From Dryococelus australis (taxonomy: Eukaryota; Arthropoda; Insecta; Phasmatodea; Phasmatidae), in the NCBI GenBank assembly GCA_029891345.1, contig CM057009.1, forward strand, positions 302,351,466-302,415,465: 64,000 bases of DNA. The letters are read 5' to 3'. The translations under genes and the position numbers were made by a program. Position 1 is the stretch's first letter; each line of letters opens with the position of its first letter. Under the pieces are notes generated by a model that was not told where the DNA came from, made no database searches, and saw only the letters and a list, made by a program, of their open reading frames with translations. Positions 1 through 10,559 of the stretch are shown one piece after another.

Positions 1-221
1 CTATATGATTTATAGTTTAAATAAAAATTATGCTTACGTAATGTTTAACAGTAACAAACTGTTATTGTAACTTGTAAACATCAACGGTACGAGATCTTAT
101 TTAATTGTTATTTTTTGAATTTGTAAAAATTGAGTAACAGAATTACTTTTAAGATATTATTTAATCCCACAAAAAATTTTAGGCCCAGGAAAAGTTTTTT
201 TCTTTTTTCAAATCAATAAAA
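1..221. other. AT-rich sequence, no gene seen
   Basis: AT-rich sequence with poly-T and poly-A runs. No open frame or repeat boundary could be supported before the SINE that follows. Confidence 0.5.
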
Positions 222-503
222 TAACTCGAGTGGGGAGTGAACCCAGGGCGAAGCAACCCACTCCGAGTCACGGGTTTTCCAGTTGGGACCGGTAAGAGCC
301 CGTCATCCCCGGACATGACATGAAATGAGATCCTAGGAAGGCGTGGCGCTGGAATGCGAGGACGGGGGAAACGGGAGTACCCCGAGAAAACCCGCCGGTA
401 AGCGGCATCCTCCGGCACGAATCCCACATTCGAAAATCCGGGAGTGAACCCGGGTCGCTGAGGTGGGAGACGAGCGCCCTAGCCACTGTGCCGCCGCTGC
501 CCC
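222..503 (-). mobile_element. tRNA-derived SINE, family A
   Basis: Read on the minus strand, the element starts with GGGGCAGCGGCGGCACAGTG, which contains an A-box-like GGCACAGTGGCTAGGGCG. A B-box-like GGGTTCACTCCC follows. After the tRNA-like head comes a body with ATGTGGGATTCGTGCCGG, AGGATGCCGC and GGCGGGTTTTCTCGG, then the CATTCCAGCGCC box. The same body recurs at 5.27, 26.97 and 28.45 kb, so this is one dispersed SINE family. Both adjacent short open frames are SINE sequence, not genes. Confidence 0.8.
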
Positions 504-2249
504 GTAGTTTAATAATTAAGCTACGCAATAAAAATCTCAATTTTGTCTTTCAGGAAACACCAGCTCTGGTAGCTTTTAGGAATAACTGTGCAGTTTGTTT
601 CCTTAGAGCTCATTTGAATTTCTTTACTAATCAGCGCCTGCCTTACAAACAGCACAACACATAAGGTCACACGGAAAAACTAATTTTAACTATTTTTTGT
701 GAGCCCCTTTCTCCACGATTTATTTACAAACATGCTAGTAAATTATAAATGGAGTTGTATATGCCATTTTGGAGTTGCGCGTGTATGCAGACATGTAACA
801 ATATCTTGAAGAAGAGACGTTATCTCTGTTACAGCGGCGAGATTTATAGAATAAAATTTACTTTACATACAATTGTTTCTGACGACGAGTAACGCATCAT
901 TTGCGGGTAGTATAGCTTGAGAAACTTAGTTGGTCTTGATTTAATATTTGTGCGGTATATTAATTGTGTGTACTCTTAAGAAAATAGTTAGTATACTAAG
1001 TTTACTTGCCTTTCCATTCCATGTAAGTAAACCGCCACAAATACTACTTAAATGCCAGGATTGAAATTCACAAATAAAGGTCTAATTGCGATTGTCCAGA
1101 AAGGTAGAATATTACTGGGCAATTAGCCAAATATGAACGAATGTAAATAAGTCGGAATAATTGTAGGTGGAAATGTAGTTTATTTGTACTGTATGTAGGC
1201 ACACAGGAAGATGTAGTGGTAGATAAGAAACACTTTATGTAGTTTGGCTTATACGTAAATAGAAAGATATGTGGTTTCGAATGTAATTGTGTAAGCAGGC
1301 ATGTAATTAGTCATATACGTAACTTTGCAGATGTGTACGTAGAGACGTAGTGCATGTTAATGGCTAGCTGTTTCCTATTTTCCTACGTGGTCGGTACTTG
1401 ACTCTAAAATCTTGTTCATTTTCTGTATGCATATATGCGAGTTCGTAACTACATAAAATATATCTTGTATTCAAGCACTCTATTACGTAGGTACGCAAGA
1501 ATTCTAAGCAACACAGCTGGTGTTTTGGTACAATTTAGTGATAAATTTATCACTGGAAAATATAGCACTAATGGTTTTCATAAGGGAAATATATAAATTG
1601 GCTCATACAAGACGCTTGTATAGGATAAACTGTTTTTGGGGGTTCACATTTTTTTCATTGTGAAACCAAATATTTCGAATGTTTCTGCCATTACGATTAT
1701 TATCAGGAAATTTTTGATGTATTATTTATTAGTCATATACTGTGTAGTAAAATGCATGCTTTTTTTGTTATTTATACAGTATTGCACTGTGCAATAACAT
1801 TGATATTAGATACATTTTTAACATTCTAATAAATTCAGTATACTAAACTTTGAATTTTTTTAAATAACAATAATTTAAACGCCTTCAATTGTACAGTACA
1901 CACATTTCTAGCCTGAAGTGAAATTTGCAATTTGGAAAACCTTTTAATATTATTAATTTCTAAAAAGATAATTGTACTGAATTCTGAGCTTAGTTACCAA
2001 AAAAGGCGGAACTTTTATCACGTAAAATCTTTCTCGATACGCAATTTAATCACTAACAATAAAAGACTCATACAATTTGAGAGGCATTAAAATTATGTTC
2101 AAATTTCCTAATTTTGTATATCAATCTAAGGAATGTTGCGAAGAATTTCTTCTACGTATATATTTACATGTAGGTATACAAAATCCGATTCAAAAATTAA
2201 TTTGGAAATAATGATTGTATAGTTTTTAGATTGGCATATCTGTTTGAAT
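504..2249. other. Intergenic AT-rich stretch, nothing recognised
   Basis: No open frame of coding character, no splice-bounded exon and no repeat boundary was seen in this 1.7-kb stretch. It has many ATGTA/ACGTA-type short words, but no clear period. Confidence 0.5.
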
Positions 2250-2524
2250 AAGCTATTCACGGTAAAATGAACACTTTTGAAAGCCCTGCTGAAGATCTAC
2301 TTGTATGCACGTTGTGTATTATTCCGCATTATGTATGATTAACATTAATGATCACTTGCCTAACACTTCTTATTCGAAGTTAAGATACGGAACTACTTCC
2401 CATCCATCGTTACCAACGTAAGTTGGCGCATGTCACTCAGAGCGCCAGTTAAAATATATGCAGGTAGGAGCAGTGACTTTTTTCTAAGGTTGATTTCAAA
2501 GTGCTCACTTTATCGTAAACAGCC
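2250..2524 (+). mobile_element. Non-autonomous TIR transposon, family T, short copy
   Basis: The left end AGCTATTCACGGTAAAATGA and the right end TCACTTTATCGTAAACAGCC are inverted copies of each other; the shared consensus is close to GGCTGTTTACGGTAAAGTGA. Just inside both ends is a TTTTGAAA / TTTCAAA step. Internal words such as GAAGATCTACTTG, TGCCTAACA, CATCGTTACCAAC and AAAATATATGCAGGTA recur in the copies at 16.1-17.7 and 29.1-29.8 kb. No transposase is encoded. No clean target-site duplication could be defined. Confidence 0.7.
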
Positions 2525-5265
2525 TTTATCTTTTTCAAAGTTTGCAGACGACCAAAAAAAAAAAGTAATGGAAAATTCGGGGAATTTTAGAACTCTTTTG
2601 CAAACGAACGGTACTGCACACCCTTAAATCACACCTGAATACCGTGAGTCAACCAAAGAAAATCCGCCCATATAAAATTCATTGGCCCAAGAGGAACAAA
2701 ATACCAATTTTCACTACAAAAAACATGTGGCTTCAGTTTCAGTCGTTCAGTTTTTCCCTTGCGAAATATTTTTGTTTGAGTTGTGTCCGCGTCATATATT
2801 AAATAAAGCAGATTTATATATAACTGGATTCTAGTCACTAGAGGATGTTTGGTATCGTAAAATGACAGAACGTAAGTTTTAATTAATGCTCGTTCCTACG
2901 TGGAAGTATGTAAATGAGTGCGTATAAATACCCGTTCAGATGTCAATTTTAACGCATAACTTATTTTGTATACAGGTAACATGGAAAAATAGGCCAAGAC
3001 AATTATGCACTTTATGGCAGCCTTAGTGATATGCACTGACGTTCACGGCTAGTAAATGACAACTGGTTGAAGAGACAAATATTTAAGTAATATAATTGAC
3101 GCCAAAGTCATCACAGATGTTCGTTCATTGTTCCATAAATTAGATACATTCTAGGTAACTTATTATCTCTGAATTCAAGTATTTGAATCATGCTAAATTA
3201 CAGGTTTAACATTTACGTAACGTTAATAGCATTATGAAAAGAATTGAATTTTAACACTATCCTACTTGGCGATATATTTATAGTGCCCATCTTCAGTATC
3301 CTCAGAGACTACGCGTCCTCTAGTTTTATTACGATTGTTAAAACAATTATTGACCTAACCCCGTTGTGTTTAAACCTAGAAGAGTTTCAAGATGGAAGAT
3401 ACAATTAAACAGCATTACGAAGCGGTTTCAGGGATACCAAGGAATGGAAACGCAATCGGGGTCAACTGCTGTGCTTCGTCTGGGAACGCGTTAGCGCAAC
3501 TCCATAACGTAGCGATCACTCCAGTTCGTTGATATCGACCATCATTCGTTCACCCTGGTGATCCCCGACCTCTGATAACACAACGTGTTTTTGTACTTCT
3601 TCTAGATAATGGCTATAATTTACGTTTACGCCGTTCATGTTTATTACTGAAATTTGAGTTACAGTTTAAAAAAACCAGCATCAAAAATTATCAGCTGATA
3701 AATTACAGACGTAGGACACGCATTTCACGACATCGGCTTGGTTGAGTGTTTAGTAAACTAGAATCGTTTCATATGGGATGAACTAAACATCCGCGTATTC
3801 TGGAAGCGACTGGAATCCATTCTGAAATATAGGCTACCAATTACAAGTCGTGGCAACCTTATGCTAGATGAAAACATATTTTGTAATATATTTATTGTGA
3901 TTTGAATTTTCACCAATTGAAAATGAATAACATGATAAGAACGAATAAATGAAGGAACTTGCTGTGTTTACTTGAGAATCACAACACTGGCATTAACCTA
4001 CGTACAGTGACAAGACCTTATAAACCATAGCTGGGAAGCAAACGGTTGGATTCGCCATTCCGTGTATGTTTTACTACAGAAATCATTAATATAAAATATA
4101 ATTTATAATACGTTTCGGAGGGAATGTAAACTACATTTACCTGAAATATCTTTATATAAGGAAATACTAAGCAAAGAAGAAAACTGACTTCATAAAATTG
4201 TTATGTACTTTTGAGAATCAACTTGCCCGGTCTTGAAACAAAAAAAATCATGGCAAGGAAATGCTCTTATTATAATTTTTAGGAAAGCCGCAAATTATAC
4301 CATATGTAAAACCAAATGACGCTATTATTCAATGAAGTACTGACTGGAGAATAAAAAAGTTTTTTTTATATGATACTAAATAATAAATTAATCACTGTAT
4401 CCATTCTCTGGTAGTTGCAAAAATTATTTGGCAAAGAAACTGTGTTACAGATGTTATACAAATTTTGCATATATTAATAGCATCCGTTTAGACGAACTAT
4501 ATGTCTTTTATATATATAGTGTCTTTTTTACACGATAGGTTGAAGCATTTTAGATATGTTCAGTTGTTGTTTCATTACAAATTATTTTATTTGAAGTTCT
4601 CAGACATTTGTTCTACATTATGCCACGTTTGTCAGAAAATGAAATCGCTCTTATTCATAATAATTAATTTGGCGTGATCTATTGCTACGTAACGAGATTT
4701 CAATTGTATCAAGTAAAACTAATCTGTATTTTTCCTCATTCTCAACTGGCTAGAAAGTCGTCATGTAGATAATGACGATATTCTAGCCAGTTGAGTTGAG
4801 TTCAAGAGGAGCGCAGTAAGATAATATATAATAAGATATGTAACAGTTGGGATTCACATTCACATTTTCCTCCAGAATGTCATTTAAACTTCCAAAATAA
4901 TAAGTTTTATAGCAATCCTCTTTATCAGATGATGCGTTGAAGTAGTTAGCAATACGAAATATTAACATTTATCATCTTTGAAACTGATTTATTTGCAGGC
5001 CATGTGTACACATATACACAACGAAATATTCCAGTTAAATAACTATTTGTACAAACACCTTTAAAAATAACAGTTTTCTTTTTCGGGCCACGCAAATATT
5101 AATTTGTAACTCATGGACTGAAATTAAACAATTTAAACCGGAAAACAATTACAAGGGATATTCAATGCCATTAGAAAGTTTTGTATAAAAACATTTGATG
5201 GATATTTTTATACATTAGAAATTTACGATTTGTCGTAGTTACTTTTTAATGTTAACTGATTATTT
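2525..5265. other. Intergenic stretch, only a hairpin recognised
   Basis: AT-rich sequence without a supportable gene. The only clear structure is the perfect-arm hairpin at 4741-4794. Short open frames at 2430-2627 and 2629-2838 lack codon or splice support. Confidence 0.45.
4741..4794. repeat. Long near-perfect hairpin
   Basis: CTCAACTGGCTAGAA is followed 24 bases later by TTCTAGCCAGTTGAG. The arms extend inward through GTCGTCAT / AATGACGAT with small bulges, giving a stem of about 23 base pairs and a loop of about five bases. It could be a tiny foldback element or a small-RNA hairpin. There are no visible target duplications. Confidence 0.7.
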
Positions 5266-5580
5266 GGGGGCCGTGGTGGCTGAGCTGTTACTCTGATCAC
5301 CTCCTAACCAACGAGAACCGAGTTCAATCCCCGGCCAGACCACTTTCGGATTTTCACGTGTGGGAATCACGCCGGATGATGCCGCCAGTCGGCGGGTTTT
5401 CTCGCCCTTTCATTCCGGCGCTAATCCATTCTAACCTAAATCACCCTCATCGGCTCCCAAATTCTCACTTTTAAGAGCCGCCCTAATTTCTTCACTCAAT
5501 AAGGGAAGAGGGGAGGGATAGGGAGAGTTAGGGTTTCCGATTTCTACCCTGCTCCCCCCTCCCCCTAACAAAATCCGAAG
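5266..5580 (+). mobile_element. tRNA-derived SINE, family A
   Basis: The head GGGGCCGTGGTGGCTGAGC contains the A-box. A degraded B-box (GAGTTCAATCCCC) follows about 45 bases later. The body has GTGGGAATCACGCCGGATGA, TCGGCGGGTTTTCTCG and CATTCCGGCGCTA, then TTAAGAGCCGCCC. It matches the copies at 26.97 and 28.45 kb in order and orientation. Its tail is C/A-rich and ends near AAAATCCGAAG. Confidence 0.85.
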
Positions 5581-5668
5581 AGGATACTTTTAAAAAGTCA
5601 TGAAAAGGGAAATAATATAACTGTTTACATCCAACACAATAATCTATTTTAAACTGAATTATGTGGTA

Positions 5669-5920
5669 TTATACTATTTTCAGCATTTTTATAACACGTG
5701 TGACATAAGTAAAGTAATTATCATACGCTTCTCTACAAGCCTTATCCTTAAGGCCGTCTTGCAATCCCACAACACTTGGACAGACTGTACTAATCTTCCC
5801 TTGTGATTCAACATATAATTTTACTGGCACAGTTATGCTAATTAAGATCCCCTCTCCTTCAAATACATTTCGGCCTACGTCATTGGAATTGTATGAACTA
5901 CGGCATAGAACACACGTCAT
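5669..5920 (-). CDS. Short open frame with a degraded ZAD-like zinc-domain pattern
   Basis: An 83-codon frame starts near a CVLCRSS pair of cysteines. It continues through FEGEGILISITVPVKLYV, then VCPSVVGLQDGLKDKAC and YDNYF. This order (CxxC, a hydrophobic strand, DGL, then Cys-containing helix) resembles the ZAD domain found at the N-terminus of many insect zinc-finger proteins, which mediates dimerisation. The second CxxC of a true ZAD is incomplete here (only KAC is present), so the domain is either degraded or misassigned. No downstream C2H2 fingers were found. The frame ends at TAA after KMLKIV; a GTATAA just before that stop could be a weak splice donor, so this may be one exon. Confidence 0.3.
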   Translation of the reverse strand: MTCVLCRSSYNSNDVGRNVFEGEGILISITVPVKLYVESQGKISTVCPSVVGLQDGLKDKACREAYDNYFTYVTRVIKMLKIV

Positions 5921-6128
5921 CCAAAATAACTAGTTTCGGCGTTAAGAAGATTAGGATCGTCTGATGACACATTACAACAGAAAAACGTAGCCCACCTGAG
6001 ATCGCCATCAGAAATGGAGTAATATGTTTCAACTCATAAAAAGGCTCTGCCGTAATCAGTTCTAAGGCACACGTCTGCAAAATATAGTTGGAAACTTACC
6101 GAACGCGGGATTAGGAAAAACGAGATCC

Positions 6129-6129
<1 letters not shown>

Positions 6130-6184
<55 letters not shown>
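6130..6184 (+). repeat. Poly(A) tract of 55 A
   Basis: An uninterrupted run of A follows GAGATCCC. It may be the 3' tail of a retroposed sequence on the plus strand, but no source element was recognised upstream. The flanking ACTTTCAACATAATACTTTC is a small direct repeat. Confidence 0.9.
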
Positions 6185-6186
<2 letters not shown>

Positions 6187-6309
6187 ACTTTCAACATAAT
6201 ACTTTCAACATGTAACATAATACTGGGCGTTGTCTAGAATGGAAATGAAGTAGTTTAGATTCCATTATTGAGCTTGTAAGTATTTTGCAGTAGACGTATA
6301 AGTGTCATT

Positions 6310-6480
6310 GGATCCGCGGGTGACGTAGTGGCCCCTCCTGTTCGAGTCTGGGCTCCGGCATGTGCATGGCATGTGCGGGTTTACCCGAAGCACACCAAAC
6401 ACTTCCACTGTGTTGCAACCTCACCTCAGCCGCCATTCAGGCTGGTGTGCCCCTCAGACAACTGTGTACAGTGTCTAAAC
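6310..6480 (+). mobile_element. tRNA-like SINE fragment
   Basis: GGATCCGCGGGTGACGTAGT is followed by TGTTCGAGTCTGG, a head with A-box-like TGACGTAGTGG and B-box-like GTTCGAGTC. The body (CCCGAAGCACACC) differs from family A, so it is a different SINE or a fragment. The overlapping 61-codon open frame is not considered a gene. Confidence 0.5.
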
Positions 6481-6482
6481 GA

Positions 6483-6641
6483 GGCTAGATATCTGAGATT
6501 CGTTATTTCGTAGTTGTATCTAATACTGTTCAAATAATAGATAGTGAACATAATGCCATTCTTATAAAATTAAATTTCGTTTCGTCTTCATGATGGTTCT
6601 CGGTCAGTTATATACAGGAACCACAATATATGTTATATATA

Positions 6642-6721
<80 letters not shown>

Positions 6722-6837
6722 CTCTCAGAAATAAGATAGGACCTAATTTACTTTGAAATAGTTTGCTATGAAATACATCAAGGTGTTTTTCAAGTCACAT
6801 TGAATATTATTTTTGCATTTTTAATAATTATTGAATA
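6483..6837 (+). repeat. Dispersed repeat R1, copy split by a Helitron
   Basis: This segment matches 9638-9957 base for base over long stretches, for example ATCTAATACTGTTCAAATAA, AGTTATATACAGGAACCAC, an internal (TA)n tract, then ACTCTCAGAAA and GATAGGACCTAATTT. It stops at TTATTGAATA, where the Helitron begins. The repeat resumes at 8431 with CAGGGAAATTTTTGCACG. No coding capacity was seen. Confidence 0.85.
6633..6718. repeat. (TA)n microsatellite
   Basis: About 80 bases of TA/AT dinucleotides with one GTGT interruption near the left end. It lies inside repeat R1; the paired tract in the other copy is at 9774-9840. Confidence 0.95.
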
Positions 6838-8430
6838 CTAGCGACCCGCCCCGGCTTCGCACGGGTGCAATTAAGATAAAAAAAACTGCTTAACACGGCG
6901 CTAATTAGGTTGGGAAAACTCTCCTAAAGCATTAAAAAAAAGCACATTATAATTTCATAATTAATTAAATAATTTATAATTTAAAGTTTTTTTTTTGCTA
7001 TTTTTATTTTATATTTTTCTACTTTTTTATAATTTTTCATATTAATATACATTATATTACAATGCAATTTATCTGAGATAGAAATATTTAATATGTTATT
7101 GGCTTAGACATTCTCTGTAGACAATGTTTGACGTCCTGTTTTTATTTGGTAGCAAAATGTACTGTTTCTCGGAACTTCCAGCTCGTGATAAACCAACATA
7201 TAGTTGGCCATGGGAAAAACACTCTTTTCGTAGGTCGATTCCAACCAAAGAGAAAGTTTGACCCTGGGACTTATTAATAGTAATCGCGAACGATGTTTTT
7301 ACGGGAAATTGCAACCGTTTGAAAGATATTGGCAAATCCGTGGGAATCATGGGAATCCTCGAGATGTTTGCCAGCTGGCCGGCTGCTGGACCGGTGAGGA
7401 TGGTCGCGACAATCAAATTTTCTTTCAAGTCTTTAATGAGCAATCTTGTGCCATTACACATGTTAGGAGGGCTTATATTCCTTAAAAGAATCATAGGAGT
7501 ACCGACATTTAATGATAGTTCGTGAGGTGGCAAGCCAGAAGGATTAAGCGAATTTAGAAAATCTTGAGGAAAGTGGACGACATCGTCAACATTGGTGACT
7601 GTGTCAATCGACTTATAGGTTTTTACTTGGCCGGGAACTCTCTGTATAATGAGATTGTTGATTTCATTGACAGTGTCATTCCTAGGCGATACTATTGCCC
7701 TGGAACACAACCAGTGAAAGTCTCTTTCTAGTAAATTTTCGAGGCCCGGATATACTGCTTCTATAAGATGCTGCAGATTGTGGACTATCTGATCTAATGT
7801 CTCATTTAAAATTATTTCAGCAGAATTAGTGCCCAAATTTAGAGAAGGAAAAACTCCTTCTCCAAGTCTGAGCAATTGTTGTGGGAAATCTTTATGCGTG
7901 TCTCCACCAAGATAGGCTCTCATATTCGTTTGCAAATTTAGGTGTTGAATAGAACTCCATAAGGGAGATGATTTAAGACATGCTTTGATGATATCTGCAC
8001 GCGCCCTTTTTGTAACTACAGGGAGTGTCTGCCGAAAATCCCCAGCAAACCCAAAAGTAACTCTCCCCATAATGGCAGTAGAGCTTCTAAGGTTGGCGCC
8101 GTACGCAAAACACGGCACGTTTTATTTTCCGAATCTGTCCGTCCTGCAAAGCCGTAGTACATTATTTTGTTCTATCATCAATAGTTTTCGCAGCGCACGC
8201 AATGTAAGGAATTTATAGGTCATTTATTTACACTTTGGGTTACATTATTGGAGTTTTAGTAGGGATTCCTATTGATTTTTAAAATAAAATATAACCTATG
8301 ACACTCAGTGATAACGTAGCATTCTACTGATGAAAGAATGTTTAAAATCGGATGAGTAGTTTCGAAGATTAACCTCCTACATCCAAACACACAAAGTTAC
8401 AAACACTACCTCTTCATATATTAGTATAGA
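6838..8430 (-). mobile_element. Non-autonomous Helitron carrying a PIF1 helicase fragment
   Basis: Read on the minus strand, the element starts TCTATACTAATATATGAAGA, a typical Helitron 5' TC end. It finishes GAAGCCGGGGCGGGTCGCTAG, that is, a short GC-rich hairpin followed by CTAG (the CTRR 3' end). Between these lie about 300 bases of non-coding leader, then the C-terminal half of a PIF1-type helicase, then an AT-rich tail. No Rep (HUH) nuclease is present, so it depends on another element. A copy with the same termini and the same internal join is at 38916-40504, showing that this truncated form itself spreads. The insertion splits repeat R1. Confidence 0.9.
7096..8118 (-). CDS. PIF1-like Helitron helicase, C-terminal portion
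   Basis: An uninterrupted 340-codon frame encodes the second half of a superfamily 1B DNA helicase of the Helitron type. Visible motifs are AGDFRQTLPVV (motif III, about residues 26-36), TNMRAYLG, IVSPRNDTVNEINN, LLRNISPPNMCNGTRLLIK, FAITINKSQGQTFSLVGIDL (motif V region) and HGQLYVGLSRAGSSEKQYI (motif VI). The Walker A and B part and the whole Rep nuclease are missing, so this is under a quarter of a normal RepHel protein. It cannot unwind DNA alone. The intact frame suggests a recent copy or a short time since deletion. The plus-strand short frames overlapping it are shadows. Confidence 0.9.
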   Translation of the reverse strand: MPCFAYGANLRSSTAIMGRVTFGFAGDFRQTLPVVTKRARADIIKACLKSSPLWSSIQHLNLQTNMRAYLGGDTHKDFPQQLLRLGEGVFPSLNLGTNSAEIILNETLDQIVHNLQHLIEAVYPGLENLLERDFHWLCSRAIVSPRNDTVNEINNLIIQRVPGQVKTYKSIDTVTNVDDVVHFPQDFLNSLNPSGLPPHELSLNVGTPMILLRNISPPNMCNGTRLLIKDLKENLIVATILTGPAAGQLANISRIPMIPTDLPISFKRLQFPVKTSFAITINKSQGQTFSLVGIDLRKECFSHGQLYVGLSRAGSSEKQYILLPNKNRTSNIVYRECLSQ

Positions 8431-8659
8431 CAGGGAAATTTTTGCACGAACACAATAACATTTTTTTTTTAGGAACAAAATAGTTGGTTGCACAGATAAA
8501 TAAAACTATTTTTGCTGCACAAAACTGTTTTCTTATCTTCAACATAATCGTTTTCTCAGTGTAAAAAAATTCCTAATAATACAATTCGCTCAAAGCTTAT
8601 GGTTCACAATCATCAAATACAAATACCTAAGCTTTTTCAATTAAATGGGCAATGTACAT

Positions 8660-8843
8660 TTTCATAAAAAATATTGTTGTACTTTATCATGCTGCAAGCT
8701 CATGCAAAAGATCCAAGTCTAGTGAAACACAGTGTGTCAGTCTGCTTGGCCTACAGTCTACCACAGAAACCACAAACAATCAGAAAAAGTCCACTCCAAG
8801 ACAGAAATCCGATCGCGAGAAGAGATAACGAGGCAGCAGTCTG
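8660..8843 (+). other. Possible coding exon upstream of a GTAAGTA donor (weak)
   Basis: An open frame through residues such as LVKHSVSVCLAYSLPQKP and RKSPLQDRNPIARRDNEAAV ends at a strong splice donor, CTG|GTAAGTA. Splicing to an acceptor ending ACTAG at 8891 would continue the frame into KKFPDTPLRFSAAALHLPEN and then stop at 8983-8985. An AATAAA at 9348-9353 would suit the 3' end. No protein family was recognised, and the upstream boundary is unknown. A decayed transposon is an equally good explanation. Confidence 0.25.
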
Positions 8844-8891
8844 GTAAGTAATTTTAAACCCTCCTACCTTTGCTGCTCTGCCAGCAACTAG

Positions 8892-8985
8892 CATTAAGAA
8901 GTTCCCAGACACGCCACTGCGATTTTCTGCAGCAGCACTGCATTTACCTGAGAATGCCCTCAAATCTGAACAGATTTGTCTTTAA
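8892..8985 (+). other. Possible terminal coding exon (weak)
   Basis: This segment follows a pyrimidine-rich tract (CCTACCTTTGCTGCTCTGCC) and carries on the frame of the preceding candidate exon to a TAA. The following 360 bases would be 3' untranslated sequence ending at the AATAAA at 9348. The call rests only on splice-site fit and an open frame; no homology is claimed. Confidence 0.22.
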
Positions 8986-9347
8986 AACAATCAATTTTAT
9001 GCTTCTAATGGCCATAAACTTGGCATTTTCGGACATGGCACTGATGTGTGGCAGTAATAAAAATGTTGGTTATTGTTTCTTCTGTAGAGTGCCGTAGCTA
9101 TTACCTTGGTATACTGTGTATGTGCTGAGTGAGAAGTAATTTCCTACGAGCCTGTACTCTTCGCCAGCGAAAATGTGATGCTATTTATGTACACTAGTTT
9201 GGCTTTCTCTGTTGTTTTAAAGGTGTTTTAAATGCTAGAATAATGACTTGAATGTAGGGTGTCCTATTTTTATCTGTATCCGAATATTGTATAATCTATA
9301 GTGGATGTATCTCCGGAGTCTGCACGTTGACCTTATGCAGAGGTTCA

Positions 9348-9353
9348 AATAAA
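9348..9353 (+). terminator. AATAAA polyadenylation signal candidate
   Basis: AATAAA in the context GTTCAAATAAATATTATT, downstream of the two candidate plus-strand exons. In AT-rich DNA such hexamers are frequent by chance. Confidence 0.25.
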
Positions 9354-9637
9354 TATTATTTAATAACAGAATTATTTTACTTACGTAAACCAAATTTCAT
9401 CAGAACAAAGCAGACTGTTGTATGTTCACATGATCAAAACTTCGTGCACATATTTCAACAGGTCTCGTATTATAAAGCGACAGATTAATGAAATTGATTA
9501 TTAAATATCTCCACTAAATTAAAAAAATAATAAACAAAATCAAGTAAACACAACAAAACTATCTTAACAAAGTAGTGTACGAAATTTAATCGAGATTGGC
9601 CGTAAAACTGTAACTAGCACTCCACCTTAACGTAGCC

Positions 9638-9771
9638 AGATATCTGAGAGTCGTTGTTATTTCATATTTGTATCTAATACTGTTCAAATAATATATACTA
9701 AACATTATGCCATTCTTATAAAATTTAATTTTTTTCGTCTCCTTAGTTCTTGCGCAGTTATATACAGGAAC

Positions 9772-9841
<70 letters not shown>

Positions 9842-9975
9842 CTCTCAGAAAAAAGATAGGACCTAATTTGCTTTGAAATAGTTTGCTATGAAATAACTCA
9901 AGGTGTGTTTAAAGTCACAATGACAAATATTTTTGCACTTTTAATAATTATTGAATACAGGGAAATTTTTGCACG
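9638..9975 (+). repeat. Dispersed repeat R1, uninterrupted copy
   Basis: This is the same repeat as 6483-6837. At 9948-9975 it reads through TTATTGAATACAGGGAAATT and TTTGCACG with no insertion, so it preserves the state of the repeat before the Helitron entered the other copy. Confidence 0.85.
9774..9840. repeat. (TA)n microsatellite
   Basis: An uninterrupted TA tract of about 67 bases at the same internal position of repeat R1 as the tract at 6633-6718. Confidence 0.95.
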
Positions 9976-10353
9976 TTTCTGGCCTGTGACTTTTGGTAAA
10001 TTTTTGCAAGGTAATTTTAATTTAGAAAAAATTAAATCATCCTATTTGAGCTATCTTGGTCTCAATTTACAAATGATTTATTTCATTTTATTCGTGCGAT
10101 ACAAACACAGATAAATTGACAGGATTTGGCAAGTAACTATGCGAAAACTATGCAACCGTAAATTATTTAATTAATTTTTTAAGTTGCTAATAATGACTAG
10201 AGGTGTGATGTATATACACTGAGTAGCACGTGAGAGATATAGAATATTGAATTTTTGCTATGCAACGGCCTTAAAGAGAAACACCACGTATGCCTACTGA
10301 ATTGAGGAAACGCGAGTTTGCAGCGCGAACAGTGATAGCAAGGTTGCACTCAC

Positions 10354-10539
10354 GTGGTGTTGTAGAAGAACAAGGTTACGTTGATGTCTCCGTCAGTGGC
10401 TCGGCTGTTGACGCTGTGCTGGCACTTGATAACGTTGCTGCCCGGCCACTGGAACGACGTCTGTTTGTAGTGATACCACTTGCCCAGGAGCTGCAGCACA
10501 CGGGAGAAAACTATGTCATAACCCACCTCCATATAGCGA
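10354..10539 (-). CDS. Internal exon of a probable lipocalin-like secreted protein
   Basis: A 186-base exon is bounded by an acceptor (GGGTCCCCAG, minus strand) and a donor (GTGAGTGC). It is much less AT-rich than its surroundings. It encodes 61 full codons, including FSRVLQLLGKWYHYKQ, FQWPGSNVIKC and DINVTLFFY. GKWY sits where lipocalins carry the conserved GxWY motif at the start of the barrel, followed at the usual distance by a cysteine; this family binds small hydrophobic ligands and is secreted. A second in-frame acceptor inside the exon (GAG before GTGGGT) would start it at 10526 on a codon boundary. The signal-peptide exon at 17735-17833 on the same strand is a candidate first exon. 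Later exons were not found in the window. The lipocalin call rests on one motif region. Confidence 0.5.
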
Positions 10540-10559
10540 CTGGGGACCCACAATAACAC

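Noticed and set aside
8751-8963. 70-codon minus-strand hydrophobic frame as a later lipocalin exon
   Set aside because: No lipocalin motif could be aligned, and the plus strand has better splice signals.
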